Positions 36,965-49,084 of a DNA stretch of 64,000 nucleotides are shown here, one piece after another. The translations under genes were made by a program, and so were the position numbers. Below the pieces are notes generated by a model, which made no database searches, was not told the DNA's origin, and was given only the letters and a program-made list of their open reading frames with translations. This DNA comes from Vitellaria paradoxa (Eukaryota; Streptophyta; Magnoliopsida; Ericales; Sapotaceae), in the NCBI GenBank assembly GCA_019916065.1, contig CM034241.1, positions 23,513,541 to 23,577,540 on the forward strand, given 5' to 3'. How positions within the stretch are numbered: the first letter of the stretch is position 1; each line of letters opens with the position of its first letter.

Positions 36965-37810
36965 TAGGGATGGCAATGGGTTGGATCAGGATCGAGTATT
37001 GCCTTTAATATCCCCAAATTTATTGGATAAAAATATACTCAAGGCCATGTGGGTACTTGACAAGTATTTTTAATTGGTTATCGTCTCCGATCCCATCAAG
37101 TAATTGAATACCAATTGGATAATTGGGTACCTATAACTTTCAAATATAAAGCAATTATATCAAGAATAAGGATTGAAAACTTTTGAATGCAATAATTCTA
37201 TAAATAATTTTACAAGTTAAAAAGCTGAAAAATTATCTTTATCAAAGTTTTTAAGTATTTTCTACTCATTAAAATTTATTTTATTACTTTTGTAAAAGTA
37301 AAATTAAAAAAAAATTATCATATTTGATATTCTCTTAAACCTCTACTATACTTAAGTGAAAAAAGAAAAAAAAAGAATTTGTGTTTATGTGCTTCATTAT
37401 ATTAAGAACCAAATGCTAAACTTAAAATAAATTATTTGATATTAAAATCTTGAGTATTTGGTACTTTTTGATGGGTCCCCGTTCAAGAACGTATTATATA
37501 TATAATTTAGTATCAAATTAATGGTATTATTAACATAAATTCAGATATCTAATACATTTGATAGGTAATTGAGTAATTTGGATAGATAATCGGGTAATAC
37601 TCGTTAGATACCATATAATCGGGGTAATTGGGGTGGGTTTGGGTGATACTGATCAGGTAAACTATGTATACCATCCTTGAACCCAAACTGACGAGTATTT
37701 TATTATTATATCGTAACCCACCCGATTACCCATAAATTTTAAAAATACTCACACTTATCAAATCGAGGAAGAGCAGATACTCATTGGGGTGGATTAAAAT
37801 TGCCATCCTA
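36965..37810. mobile_element. non-autonomous hAT-family transposon (846 bp)
   Basis: The ends TAGGGATGGCAATGGGTTGG and, reverse-complemented, TAGGATGGCAATTTTAATCC match at TAGG(G)ATGGCAAT. They are flanked by TACAAGAT (36957-36964) and TACAAGGT (37811-37818), an 8-bp duplication with one mismatch. The interior has repeated GGGTA/TACCC phrases and no coding frame. Confidence 0.85.
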
Positions 37811-37818
37811 TACAAGGT

Positions 37819-38625
37819 GCAATCAAAGTTCATATATTAAGAATTTAATTTCATTTTATTAAAACAGAATACTTACTGTAGACATAAATTTTCTTGTCTA
37901 AAAATTAAGATAAAAAATAAGTAAAAAATTTTATTTATTTAACTTGAAGGGGTGAGTATAATCTCTGAAATATTTTAAATAGAATAAAATCTTCTGATTC
38001 TTCTCTTGAATATTTTGTAGGATTGAATTTTGATTTAAAAGGCTTCATAGCTTGATCTCAAGATTGTAAATTTAAACTTTGACATAAGGGCTTAGCATTT
38101 TGATGTTAAGATTTGTAGGTTTAAATTTTAACTTGAGAGCGTGGAATCTTAATCTCAAGATTTACAGGATTGAACTTTTTTAGAAGTTAAAATTTGCAAG
38201 CTTAAACTCTTTCAAGGGTTGAAAACTTAACCTTGAAATTGAAAGTTAGGCTTGTTAAACTTCAACTTCTTTTCTTACGCTACTTATTGAGATTTTTCTC
38301 TTCTTATTTACTTCGTCTTTTATAATTGTATTTTTTTTTTTATGAAATCATCTCTATTTATAGTGGAAAAAGGAAAAGTCATGATAATTTTTAACTTCAT
38401 TGTTAAGTAAATTTATCTCTTTATTTTGTAAACTTTTTTTTTTGTAAGTATTTATTTTGTAAATAGATAAATATTTTTTTCTTATCAATATTTATCTAAA
38501 GATAAAATTAATATTTACCTCAAGATAAATTATATTTAATTCAAAGATGATATTTATCTTCCCAAATGCTTATCATCTTGATGCTGCATGTTAATATAGG
38601 ATTCATTCTTACAATAAGACACTTA
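37819..38625. other. intergenic stretch with a loose repeat (GATCTCAAGATT phrases)
   Basis: From about 38030 to 38260, phrases such as CTTGATCTCAAGATTG, TTAAATTTTAACTTGA and AATCTTAATCTCAAGATT recur. A similar loose repeat is seen at 63010-63200. No gene was seen. Confidence 0.4.
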
Positions 38626-38961
38626 GGTGGCATTTGGTTTACTTTTGTGCTTTCTATTTTCTGTTTTTGTTTTATGTGTTAAAAATCTCTAAATGAAGAA
38701 ACAGAAAATGTTTTATTTTCCTTATTTTGAAAATTTCCTTATTTTTTGTTAAAAACTCTCAAAATGACTTTTTATCATTTTTTATTTCATGTGTAAACTC
38801 ATTTTTAATTTTTGAAAACAAATTTTGAAAACACAAGTAACCAAATGAATTTTGAGTTGTTTTCTTTATTTTTAAAAGTACAAAATGAAAAATGAGATAA
38901 AAACAGAAAATAGAAAATAAAAACAGAAAATAGAAAATGAAAAAACAAATCAAATGACTCC
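38626..38961 (+). mobile_element. Tourist-like MITE (336 bp), copy 3
   Basis: Ends GGTGGCATTTGGTTTACTTT and GGAGTCATTTGATTTGTTTT (reverse-complemented right end) are flanked by TTA at 38623-38625 and 38962-38964. The interior closely follows copy 1 (24697-25028), including ATGTGTTAAAAATCTCTAAA and AAAAACTCTCAAAATGACTT. Confidence 0.82.
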
Positions 38962-39920
38962 TTAGTAACTTAAAATTGGTTAGAATTTTGTATGCCTATG
39001 CTTACCCCAAAAGTAATTTTGTTAAAACTTCCAATAATTATGTATGTATTGCTTTCTAAACACTTTTTTTTTAGTTATTACAATAAAATTTGACATGTTA
39101 TCCTTTGATTTTTTCAGTAATTTGAACGCTGAATGTATTTAAGTAATTATTACTCACGTTTTATTTTAATGACACTCCCTATCACAGTATCAATTTTTTG
39201 TTTGTAAAGAAAAAAGTAAAGTTAATATTTAAAGTCTTTTATAATTTATAATTAAGATTATAATTTTTGATTCAGAATTTTTAAATATGTTTATCATATA
39301 TATATATTTTAAATATTATGAAAAAACCGAATCATAAACACAAAGACAAAGGACAACTTTAAAGTGGTGAATCTAAACCAATATATTTGCATTCGAGCTA
39401 AAGCTTATGCATTTGGGCCAATTTTATTTTGTTGAGAAAAAACGAATTATTTTGAGACAAAGAAAGGAAAATGTCATGGGATTTGCCCAAACACGCTATT
39501 TAGAATCCACAATTTCAAAAGTAAGTTAGTAATTTGTTTTTCCTAAATAAATCACTCCTAAAGTTATTATTAAGAATATCGTATTCAACTTAAATATGCT
39601 ATTCTTAACATTTCATATTTAGGCTCATTTAAACAATTAAAATATCAACCCGTCCAAAATCTGCCTAAAGTTGTCATTTTAAAGTCATATTCAGATTGAA
39701 TATATTGTTCCATACTTAGGCCTAAGCCCGGCTCAAGTTGCTTTGAGACCTAAAGCAACAATCGTAAATGAGGACTTTATACCCAAAAAAAGAAAAAGAA
39801 AAAAAGAAAACAAAGGTGACTTTTTACATTTTTAGTTATGGCAAAGTTATTATTTAAAATTTTTCTTACTTTTTGAGATGCAAGATTTGGTATTTCATTA
39901 TTATCTAACTCTTTGGAATC
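38962..39920. other. AT-rich spacer left of the SIRE-like element
   Basis: A GCCTAAGCCCGGCTCAAGTTGCTTTGAGACC stretch at 39719-39750 resembles the ends of common small transposons, but no partner end was found. No gene was seen. GAATC at 39916-39920 would be the left target duplication of the following LTR element. Confidence 0.35.
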
Positions 39921-41495
39921 TGTTGGCGCAAGATTTATAAAGTTAGTTTTGATTTTGATGATAACAAATATTGAATTAAATTTTCACAATAAATTTTTAA
40001 ATAGACATTGTAAGAAATGTTACAATTCATTTGATTGATTCAAGATAATAGAGTTGGAAGAGATTGATATTATTTTTTAGATATTTTCACATAATTTAGA
40101 TGAAAGAATAAAGAAATTTCAAAGTTGGGAGTAATAGAAATCAAAGTAAGATAAAAATTTGAACTAGAGGTTAACTCGGATAAACAGAGAAATCAGAACA
40201 TGTCAGTATATAGATGATATCTTAAGATCCAACGGTTCAATTATCATACAATTTCAATATAGTAAACTAGACTTCTATATCTACAATTTTACGGAAGGGA
40301 AATTTTTGTGGATCTGACGTTACAATATCAAAACATGAGTTGGAATATTAGTCATTACAAAAACGTTTTTAATTCCGGATTCTAGAGCTAGTCTTAGTTT
40401 TTGAGACATAAATTATACTCTACAGCTTTAAAAATTTTGATTTTTGGTGTGTGAAAAGAAGACTAAAAAAGATACAACTTTTGTAGTTTAAGTTTCTTCT
40501 AATTCTAAACGTATCATGGTGAAAGAGAAGTTAAACTGGAAACACAAATTCAGAATGTCAGAAAAAGCTATCAGAAGCTGGTCTCGGTTCAGAGGCTATA
40601 TCTAACTATCTAACCGTTGGATGAAGCTTAAACTTTGACATCTGATCGTTGACTTATACATCTACAAAGTCCTTACTCTGAGCAATGTCAGATTTGAACG
40701 TTATGATGGTGAAAAATGGTCACAAATGTATCTTAGAAAATCTGAATCTAAAAAACAGCATTGGAAGCAAGGAAATTCAATTTCTTTCAAGGGCAAAAGT
40801 GTCTTTTCATTTAGTAACGGCCATTTGCAGATTTTCATTTATAAATAGAGCCTCAAACTTAGATTCAATGGGAAGAACAAAGCAAGAAAGAAGTGCTTAC
40901 AAAGAGATACAAGAAATTCTATAACTTTGCAAACATAAAGTGATTTCTTCTCACACTTATGCTTCATCTTTCATATTCAACTTGTGAGAGTTTCTTTTTG
41001 ATTTGATTGAGTTTTAAACTCATCATTGTTGTTGTAAGAAAGGGAAATTTAAAGCCCTTTTAATTTGTAAGAGTTTTGTGAGCTCTTGTTGGTTTTGGTT
41101 CAAGTGTTAGAACCAAAACAAGATACTTTCTTTGAGAGAGACTTGTGTGAGTGATTTGGAGATAAAATCACTTGGGAAAAGTTTCTAGCATCTTGGGAAG
41201 CTAGTGTGTAATAAGCTCTTCAAAGAATAGTGGAGAAATCTCAAGGAAGGCCTTGGGGAGTGGACGTAGGCAACATTGAAGCCGAACCACTATAAATCGA
41301 TTGTGTTTGTTTCTCTTCCATTCTCTTTATATTTGTTGCAAACACTAGCACTCACTCTTCACTCACAAATATTGAATAATTTTTTGGTGCATTTCATATT
41401 CATTTTGACATATTTGTTTTAGGGTTGAAATTTTTATTTACAAAATTTTTAAGCAACCCTATTCACCCCCTCTAGTGTTACTATTTGGGTTAACA
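39921..41495 (+). repeat. 5' LTR of a SIRE/Maximus-like Ty1/copia element
   Basis: This 1575-bp segment runs from TGTTGGCGCAAG to GGGTTAACA and is directly followed by a primer-binding site. It has the TG...CA ends expected of an LTR. Its 3' partner is not in the window because the element is cut by nested insertions and the assembly gap. Confidence 0.75.
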
Positions 41496-41497
41496 AT

Positions 41498-41509
41498 TGG
41501 TATTAGAGC
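41498..41509 (+). other. primer-binding site (initiator tRNA-Met type)
   Basis: TGGTATTAGAGC lies two bases after the LTR end. It differs by one base from TGGTATCAGAGC. Confidence 0.85.
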
Positions 41510-41551
41510 AATGGCTCTTATTTTTGACTTAACCGTCTAAGAGTTAAGATC

Positions 41552-43054
41552 ATGGCAACATCTTTTGGCGCCTCCACTTTTAAAGGCCAATTAACCCACC
41601 GACCTCCTTTGTTCAATGGAACAAATTATAATTATTGGAAGGCTAGAATGAAAATCTATGTTCAAGCCATTGATTATGGGTCATGGAAAGTAATATCTAA
41701 TGGACCTTATGTTCCTTCTAAAACCGTAGAAAATAGGATTGTTCTTAAGGATGAAAGTGAATGGACCGAAGCCGATGAAGCTAAAGTCCAATTAAATGCC
41801 AAAGCTATGAACATGTTATATTGTGCACTTGACCCTAATGAGTTTAATAGAATTTCTACTTGTGAAACCGCTAAAGAAATTTGGAATAAATTAGAAGCCA
41901 CTCATGAAGGTACTAATCAAGTTAAAAAGTATAAAATTAGTATGCTTGTTCTTCATTATGAATTGTTTAAAATGAAACTAGATGAGTCTATTTCGAAAAT
42001 GTTTACTAGGTTTACCGATATTATAAATAGTTTGAAATCTCTTGGTAAAATCTATACTAACGTTGAAATAGTGAGAAAAATTCTTAGGTCTTTGCCAAAG
42101 GGATGGGAACCAAAGGTGACGGCCATCCAAGAAGCAAAAGATCTCACAAGATTGAGCTTAGATGAACTCTTGGGTTCCCTTATGACCCATGAGATTACTT
42201 TAAAAGCTAATGAGGAAGAAGACTCCAAAAAGATAAAAGGAATTGCTTTCAAGTCCACATTTAATGATAAAAGTGTTGATGAATCAAGTGATGAAGATGA
42301 TGAAGATATTGCTATGATCACTAGAAAATTCAATAAATACATTAACAAAAAGAAACAAGGCGGAAGAAAATTCCATAAGAAGGAGACAACCAAAGGAGAC
42401 TCAAGTAAGAAAGATATTATCATTTGCTATGAATGCAAAAAGCCCGGCCATATCAAGCCCGAATGTCCTCAACTCAAAAAGAGTTATAAAAAGGACAAAA
42501 AGAATGCAATGGTGGCAACATGGGGAGATAGTGATGATAGTTCCTCCGATAATGAGTCACATGGAGAAGAAATTGCAAACATTTGTTTTATGGTTCAAGA
42601 AGAAGAGAATGAGGTATGTGAATCTTCTAATCAATTTACTTGTGATGAACTTTTAAATGCTTTTGAAGATTTACATCATGAACTTAAGAAAATTGCTTCA
42701 AAGAATGTTTCTTTAAAAAAGATGGTCTCTTCTCTTTCTCAAGAAAATGATGCTTTAAAGAAAAAAAATGAATTTTAAAAAAGAGAGCTTGAAACTAAAA
42801 CCTTGACTCCAAATGAGTTCCAAAACGAAAATGAAACCTTAAAAAAACAAGTAGAGGATTTAACAAAATCTCTTGCAAAGTTTGTTAAAGGAAATGAAAA
42901 CTTCGATATGATTCTTGGTAGACAAAGATGTGTTTTTAATAAAAATGGAATTGGTTTCAATCCTTCTAAAAAGCAAAAATTTTATAAGGACTTGTTTTGG
43001 AAAGCAACATCTTCTAGTAATCATCATTTTACTTGCCATTATTGTAATAATAAA
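41552..43054 (+). pseudogene. gag start of SIRE-like copia polyprotein with one internal stop
   Basis: The frame opens with MATSFGASTFKGQLTHRPPL, then FNGTNYNYWKARMKIYVQ, the DUF4219/UBN2 Gag signature. It runs 408 codons to a TAA at 42776-42778 and stays open in the same frame beyond it to the nested insertion at 43055. A CCHC knuckle (CYECKKPGHIKPEC) is encoded at 42426-42467. Residues after about 350 form a lysine-rich coiled coil (ELKKIASKNVSLKKMVSSL, then NENETLKKQVEDLTKSL after the stop). The SIRE/Maximus lineage has such an extended Gag. Except for the TAA the frame is clean over about 500 codons, so this is a fairly young copy. A second cysteine cluster (CHYCNNK) is cut by the insertion. 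Confidence 0.88.
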
Positions 43055-43792
43055 TGTCACGCCCCGGATTTTCATAACCGAATGCCCAGGGGTGACTTGG
43101 AATTTATTTGTTAGGTATAAAAATAAGATGATAATAACACGCTGTCACACCCCAGAGTTTTCCTCCAAATTGGGGTTGACCCGTAAGAAAAATTTAAGAT
43201 AGTCAAAATCCTATGATTATCCCAAACAATATTTATAAGTCATTGGACTGAACCATTTGATGGGATTTCAACTACAGGGCACAAAATAAAGATGGAGAAA
43301 AATATTACAGAGCCATCTAAGTGTCCCAACCACGCAATTAACATTACATACCAAATAAAAGCAAATTAGGTCTATGCTTAATAATTACAATCATCCAACA
43401 ATTATTACAGACCAAAAATAAAGTCCTCCAGCTCTGTGCAGGAAAGAAGAAAAAAATAGATAACTCTTCTGATGGAATATTTAAGAGAAATTAATATCTT
43501 TCCAGCTCATCTTCTGTATTCCTGTGCTTAATATCCTGAAAAAAATATTCCCACAAGGGGTGAGCTACTAAAGCCCAATAATCAGAATCTCCTAGGTGCC
43601 TATATGTAGTGGTTGTAATACTACACTGTATTAAGTGAATGTGTTTAGGTGGCATACTATTTATGCAACAATTAATTCAATAGATCTCAACTGAATAATG
43701 TAAATTATACTTACAACGGTTCGATGAAACCGTCACCGTAACTACTATTTTACTTACATGTAAAATAATTAAATGCTAATGTGTATACCACA

Positions 43793-43880
43793 ATGAAGTC
43801 TGTGTCGCAGTGGTAGGGATCTCAGATTTAGATCTTCAAGGTCTCGGGATCAAACCCCGTAGCGATACAGGTTTCATACA
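43793..43880 (+). mobile_element. tRNA-derived SINE-like sequence 1
   Basis: GTGTCGCAGTGGTAGGGATC followed by CTCGGGATCAAACCCCG resembles the A and B boxes of an RNA polymerase III promoter at normal spacing. It ends in an AT microsatellite near 43880. It is not a complete tRNA. Confidence 0.45.
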
Positions 43881-44637
43881 CACATATATATATATATATA
43901 TGTATTTTTATAAAATATTAATCGAGAGGAATTAAATATAATTAAATAATTCCAACACATCATTCATACATAACAAGAGAGGTTGCTGGTCACAGTAAAA
44001 TTTTGTAAAGGAGTTTAATCTAAATCCTCCTAAGATAATGATACTCCTATCCTCCTCTACCCCCAGCCTTGGGAACTAGTGACTTTACGGGCTTAGCATC
44101 CTATGCATACCGACGGTGTCACCTACCAAAAACCTAGCCGTCGCGACCGGCTACCTGACTGGCCAGGTCAGAAGGGAGCATCTCCCAAATAAAATGCATG
44201 TTCCCATCTTCATCTAAAAGGCCATTTCTACCCACCCATCACCCCATTGCCAAAAATAACTTTAGCACCGAGTGCCTTAATTTCTTCTCACCCTTTTACA
44301 TTCCAAGGGTACTTTGTATGGAAATCAGACATTTTTAATAACAACCGGCAATGTTCCCGGGTGATAAATCAAAAGTGGGATTATTCAGTCACAAGCAGTA
44401 TATATATATATATTTTTTAAAGCACTTTATCTAAATCCATAATTTAATAGCAATTCTCAATAAATCAAAGATTTAACATAGTCATCAATATCATTATCAC
44501 AAAGGTAAGTACTATATGTAAATTAACAAGTAGCAAATAAAAAAAATTTAGAATACAATTAGTATTTTAGTTAATTGTTTTGACAAGTTTACCGTACCAA
44601 ATTTGGTATGAATAAAATTATTCCTAATGGTATATTA

Positions 44638-44745
44638 ATTAGGCCGAGGTTGGTAGCTTAGTGGGTGGGCGACCCTAATTGCGAATTAAAGTCGCAAGTT
44701 CGAACCTCATTGGCTGCAAATCTCGGTTTTTGCTTCTTTTACCTT
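44638..44745 (+). mobile_element. tRNA-derived SINE-like sequence 2
   Basis: An A-box-like TAGCTTAGTGGG lies at 44656-44667 and a B-box-like AGTTCGAACCTC at 44697-44708, followed by a T-rich tail. Folding as a full tRNA is not supported, so a SINE or SINE fragment is the better reading. Confidence 0.5.
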
Positions 44746-45199
44746 TTATTTTATTATTTTATGGAATATAAAGAAAATAAATAGCTCTTTAACTTATATT
44801 TAATTTTTAGCAAAATTGATAAGTTTTATTTTATTCAAAATAATCTAAATAAATTTTCAATCATCATCTTATTTATAATCAAACCCTTATCATAGGTTTT
44901 TGGCTTCAAGATATCCACAATTGTCCACAGAATTATTCCAATGTTTAGGAAGGTATTAAATGAGTTTCATCAAATTCACTTAATCATAAAAATATAGTTA
45001 TATAACTTGTTATGTTGACAAAACAATGCCTAAAAAATAAATCAAATTCATTTAAGAAAGACCAAATGAGAAAAGAACAAGTCCATTGTTTCTTTTGGGC
45101 ATTTTATCAAATACTAGCATTTTAGTTTGAATAAGTCATCCAACTATCCATGATGAAACTGATTATCTAAGTCAATTATCATCAATATTAGAGTGTCAA

Positions 45200-45299
45200 N
45201 NNNNNNNNNNNNNNNNNNNNNNNNNNNNNNNNNNNNNNNNNNNNNNNNNNNNNNNNNNNNNNNNNNNNNNNNNNNNNNNNNNNNNNNNNNNNNNNNNNN
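45200..45299. other. assembly gap (100 N)
   Basis: The run of exactly 100 N is the usual placeholder for a gap of unknown length. The missing sequence should contain the rest of the nested retrotransposons and possibly the last exons of the first MATE gene. Confidence 0.95.
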
Positions 45300-45623
45300 T
45301 TGCGCATGTTTCTAGTGTGACACTAATATGATCTTCTGAGAATGATGCATAAGTTTTCCTTCGCAACAATTCATATAGTGTGTTTGAATTTGGAATTATC
45401 AGGGAAAAGCAAAATAAAAGTAAAAAAAAAAAAAAATGTTAGATTTATTCTCTCCCCCTCCCTCTTCATTGACCTAGAAAAATAAGAGGAAAATCCATGT
45501 AATATATTTTTTATTTCCTTCGCATTTTTTCCGTGAATTCTTGATCCAAGCACATGGTCAAAGTTACTTCAACAATGTTATTAAACAAAAATATATAGCC
45601 TGTCAAAGGAAGCGGGAGATTAC
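45300..45623. other. short stretch between the gap and MATE copy A
   Basis: This probably corresponds to intron sequence downstream of exon 5 of MATE copy A. No exon 6 is visible. Confidence 0.4.
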
Positions 45624-47267
45624 CGGAAAGTACTGCTTGAAAGCTGTCCATGATGATACCACACAGAGAAGAGTCAAGTATGTGATATAATCCACAACTT
45701 CCTTTTCATTACTGTATGCACGTCCCAACACATAGCGGCAGCAAAACAAGTAATGCTGCGATGGCCACCTCTGCAACATCAAGAACCATGGCAGCCCAAA
45801 CAGCCAATCGAGCTGCTTGTGGATTTCCAGCTCCTAACTCGTTGGAACTCTAGTGCTACAAAAATGTTCAATGTTGGTTACTTACAGCTGTGCATAATAT
45901 ATTACATAAGCTGTACTATTGTGCATTATGAAGTCCATAGCTTAAAAGAACAGTTTCTAAAGCAAACCTTGCAGCCACACCAAGTGAATATGGTATGTAG
46001 AAATGCAACGAAACAGACGTGATGCTTCTTGCAAAGACACAGAGAAAATTAGAAGAAAATCCAAAATTCCACCAAATCAGATAGAAAAAAGCACTCAAAA
46101 AGAGGCATACCATATAGTAAGAACTGAAGTCTCGAGTTTTGCATTCGGAAAAAGCCCCGACAACAATACGAGAAGCTCATACGACCACCATTCGAGACTG
46201 CAATTGTTGACACAAGAAGTGTATCAGGGGGCCAAAAGAAAGAATCCCAAATTAGAACACCAAGAATATTTTTCTGTCGATGAGAATTATACCAGACCAT
46301 TACTGCAGACGGGACAGCAAATCGTAAGAACTCTCCAATACTTGAGAAAACATCCTTTGAGAAGGACATACGGGTTTTCTCAGAGGCTGAGGAGTGCTTC
46401 AAGTAAAGTCCAAGCATAATGACATTCACCCAATACGACAAGCCAATTGACAAAGCTGCTCCAGTATTTCCCATATTCAGTCTAAATACTAGAACCCAAC
46501 AAAGGGGCACGTGGAAGCATAGGGTTGCAACTGAGCATAACAGCATCGGAAGAATCAAACTCTGAGTCTGTAGGTAGCGGACCAGCGACTGAAGAATAGC
46601 ATAGGGGAACAGTCCGGGGATGAGCAACATTGCATACTCCCGGGCTTTGCGTGCAATTAAGGGGTCTTGCCCAAAACTCACTAGTATTTTTCTCCATGAA
46701 AATCCACAGAACGGATACAGGGAGACAAACAAGGAGGAGAGAGATGATGGCAGCGTAAGTATAGATTCCAAGCTTTTCGTATTGCTTTGCTCCATAAGCT
46801 TGGCCGCACAGAGTTTCTAATGCACCAGCCATTCCAAACTGCTTGGCAGGGTCAACATATGACCCATCAAATTCAAAGTTAATTACATCTCTACGGGAAT
46901 GGTTTTCGTACCAAACTAGCCAGTGGTTCAGGTACCATACCAAAATAAGTTTTGCCACTTGATCGCACCTCTAAAAGGTCTCGGAAACGAAGAGGACAAA
47001 GAAAGAGAGAAAGAAACTATACCAGGAAACTGAAGCCAGTGACATTGGTGAAGAGGTGGCGATTGCAGCGCTGGAGAGAGAGATTTCGCCAAGGTGTCCG
47101 GCCATGGCCACGGACACAACCTGCAAGAGGTACTGAGACACAGTCACCACCACCATGGGCGTTGCGATTGAACCCACCTTCTTCAGGTCGGCGACGAGCG
47201 CCGCCCATGTTGTCGCGGCCCTCCTCGTCTGCTCCTCCACCAGCAGGGGTGCTTGTTCTTCTTCCAT
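45624..47267 (-). pseudogene. MATE/DETOXIFICATION transporter, copy A, frameshifted and lacking the 3' exons
   Basis: Exons on the minus strand are 47267-47023, 46838-46293, 46197-46111, 46024-45968 and 45855-45624. They encode the MATE (DTX) fold, a 12-helix H+ or Na+ antiporter that exports organic compounds at the vacuole or plasma membrane. Family marks are [48 protein letters not shown] (across a splice) and SNELGAGNPQAAR. Five frame breaks are seen: a lost base near 47054 in exon 1, an extra A in the run at 46687-46691, a lost T at 45844-45848, and further shifts near 45740 and 45660. Exons 6 and 7 are not present before the gap. The start at 47267 (MEEEQAPLL) fits the start of the sister copies. 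All recognised splice sites are GT-AG. A pseudogene is most likely; sequence error cannot be excluded. Confidence 0.85.
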
Positions 47268-47957
47268 GGCGGCGGCTCTCTTTGCCGGGTCTAGTAGCTT
47301 CAACAAGTAAGATATTATTAACCGAGAAATTAAAAATTGAATACGAAAAGAGATGAAAATCAGGCCGTATCGAGGTGTTTACCGGCACTTAAGAGTTCGA
47401 GATTTACTTTCAAAAAAATTGTTGCGAGCGAGACTTGCTTGTTGCTTGTATGATATCTGAAAACCCATGTATTTGTTGGTGATAAATCATTATCACACTA
47501 AAACCAATTATATTAATAAAACTAAACTAAAACGTGCACCATTATGTCATTAATTTGTTTGACCGCAGATTTCACAAGTTGTGATTTGTGCAATTTAAAT
47601 TACAGTCCGCATATTTAAATTAAGGGCGTGGGATTGTGCACTCCCAGCCAGTTCAAAATTTTCAAAATATATATTTACAGATTATATTATTTAAATTTCA
47701 TGAATATATTTCCTTGTAAAATATTTTTTATATCTAAATTTATTCAAAATATTAATTTTAACATTAAACTACTAATTTTTATAATTTGTAAATTATTTTA
47801 ATTTAAAAAGCATAATCCAAGTCTTTTTAAAAATAAAAAAAAATTAGACAGACAGACGGATCTGATAATGAAATTTAGGTATAACTTTTTTTTCTTTATC
47901 CGCCGCCATTTTCCGGCCGTACAACATCTGCAACCTTTATAACCAATTTTTTATTAA
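47268..47957. other. upstream region of MATE copy A
   Basis: This is the likely former promoter and leader. It is AT-rich with no element recognised. It ends with the 9-bp duplication TTTTATTAA at 47949-47957. Confidence 0.4.
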
Positions 47958-48544
47958 GGGTAAATTACACATGAACTCTCAAACATTAGATTAATTATAG
48001 ATAAATTTTCTTAACATTTGAAATTTTCATGAACCTCCCCCATTTACAAAAGTTATTAACATTTGATCTCTTACCGTTAATTTAAGGCATAACTCCGTTA
48101 AACTATTTGTTTTAAAGACAATTTTACCATCAATTAATTAGTTAAACATAAAACACAATTTAAGAATATAAGTATATATGTATGTATGTGCGGCGCCAGG
48201 CTGGGCGGCAGCGGCGGGCTGGGTTTTTGGCCGGCGATCAAGGTGAGAATAAGGTGGATGTCTCCGATGATCCCACTATTCTGAGTAGAGACTTCTCAAC
48301 GTCGATGCAAAAGAATGGTTTTTGGTCAGCGATTCAGCACACCAGAAGGCGGCGAAGAGGGTTTGGAAAGGAATGTCTGGGTGATGCTGACCCTAGACTT
48401 GATTGTGTGCAGTATTTTGTTCGGAGTATGATTGTGGGTTTGCAGGGGCTTCAAATGCATCATTCGTTGCTGTATATATATATATATATTGTTTCTAGAG
48501 ATTGTTGTATATATATATTTTATTGTTTTTAGAGATAGCAATTC

Positions 48545-48885
48545 TTATGTTTACCACAGTTTGTTCACAAATTCCAATTGGTTTGCTGTCCAAGGCAACA
48601 GAATTAATGATGCTCATATAAGCACATCCCCCACTGAAGCAATGGATGGGATCAACTTGAACGGAACATCTAGTAATAGTAACAGCAGTAGTGATGATGA
48701 GGTGGTAGTTGGCGAAGATGAGGAGTTGGTCGAAACCAAAATTTCTTCTTCCAATGGCACATTGGTCGAAAACAATTCTATAATTGATGGAACCACCCTC
48801 CTGGATAATGAGAAGGCAAGCGCTTCTGGAGATATGGGTTTCTTCCCAATTTGAGACACCAGAAAAGACCCATTTGGAGACAGGC
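48545..48885 (+). pseudogene. captured fragment of a SIT4 phosphatase-associated (SAPS) family gene
   Basis: The plus frame reads HSLFTNSNWFAVQGNRINDA, then STSPTEAMDGINLNG, then SSSDDEVVVGEDEELVE and finally SASGDMGFF. This order and wording are those of the C-terminal half of plant SIT4-phosphatase-associated proteins (regulatory subunits of PP6/Sit4-type phosphatases). After GDMGFF the family continues QFETPE..DPFGDR. Here that is present but needs two one-base frame corrections near 48848 and 48868, so the copy is broken. It is bounded on the left by an AT microsatellite at 48474-48490. No start codon belonging to the parent gene is included. Confidence 0.8.
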
Positions 48886-49057
48886 TTTTAATCTTGCCAA
48901 TCCAGCCGAAGCAGCAGCACCGGATATTAGTAACAAATTTTTAAAATGTTTGTTACAAATCTTGCCATCTGCCGTCGTCGCCCCGCCCCTCGCCGCCGCC
49001 ACCGCCACCGCCCAGCCTTCCGCCGCTCCCTGTCGCACGCGGACCCTCTGCGTGTAA

Positions 49058-49084
49058 TATATATATATATATATATATATATAT
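49058..49084. repeat. AT microsatellite inside the Pack-MULE
   Basis: About 13 TA units separate the captured GC-rich segment from the right inverted repeat. Confidence 0.85.

Larger units (their letters stand above)
43055..45199 (-). mobile_element. nested Ty3-type LTR elements running into the assembly gap
   Basis: TGTCACGCCCCGGATTTTC starts abruptly at 43055 inside the SIRE-like gag. Only 88 bases later a second, different terminus, TGTCACACCCCAGAGTTTTCC, starts at 43143. Both look like LTR ends of minus-oriented Ty3-type elements (reading GGGGCGTGACA on the minus strand, as in the element at 10375). The second appears to lie inside the first. The stretch 44041-44260 has the mixed composition seen in the LTR near 11030-11100. 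Neither element shows its other end before the N run. Confidence 0.55.

Noticed and set aside
44638..44745. A true tRNA gene
   Set aside because: A- and B-box-like sequences are present, but the acceptor and anticodon stems do not form. A SINE fragment fits better.
46003..47356. Plus-strand frames at 46003-46419 and 46952-47356
   Set aside because: They are shadows of the minus-strand MATE copy A exons.
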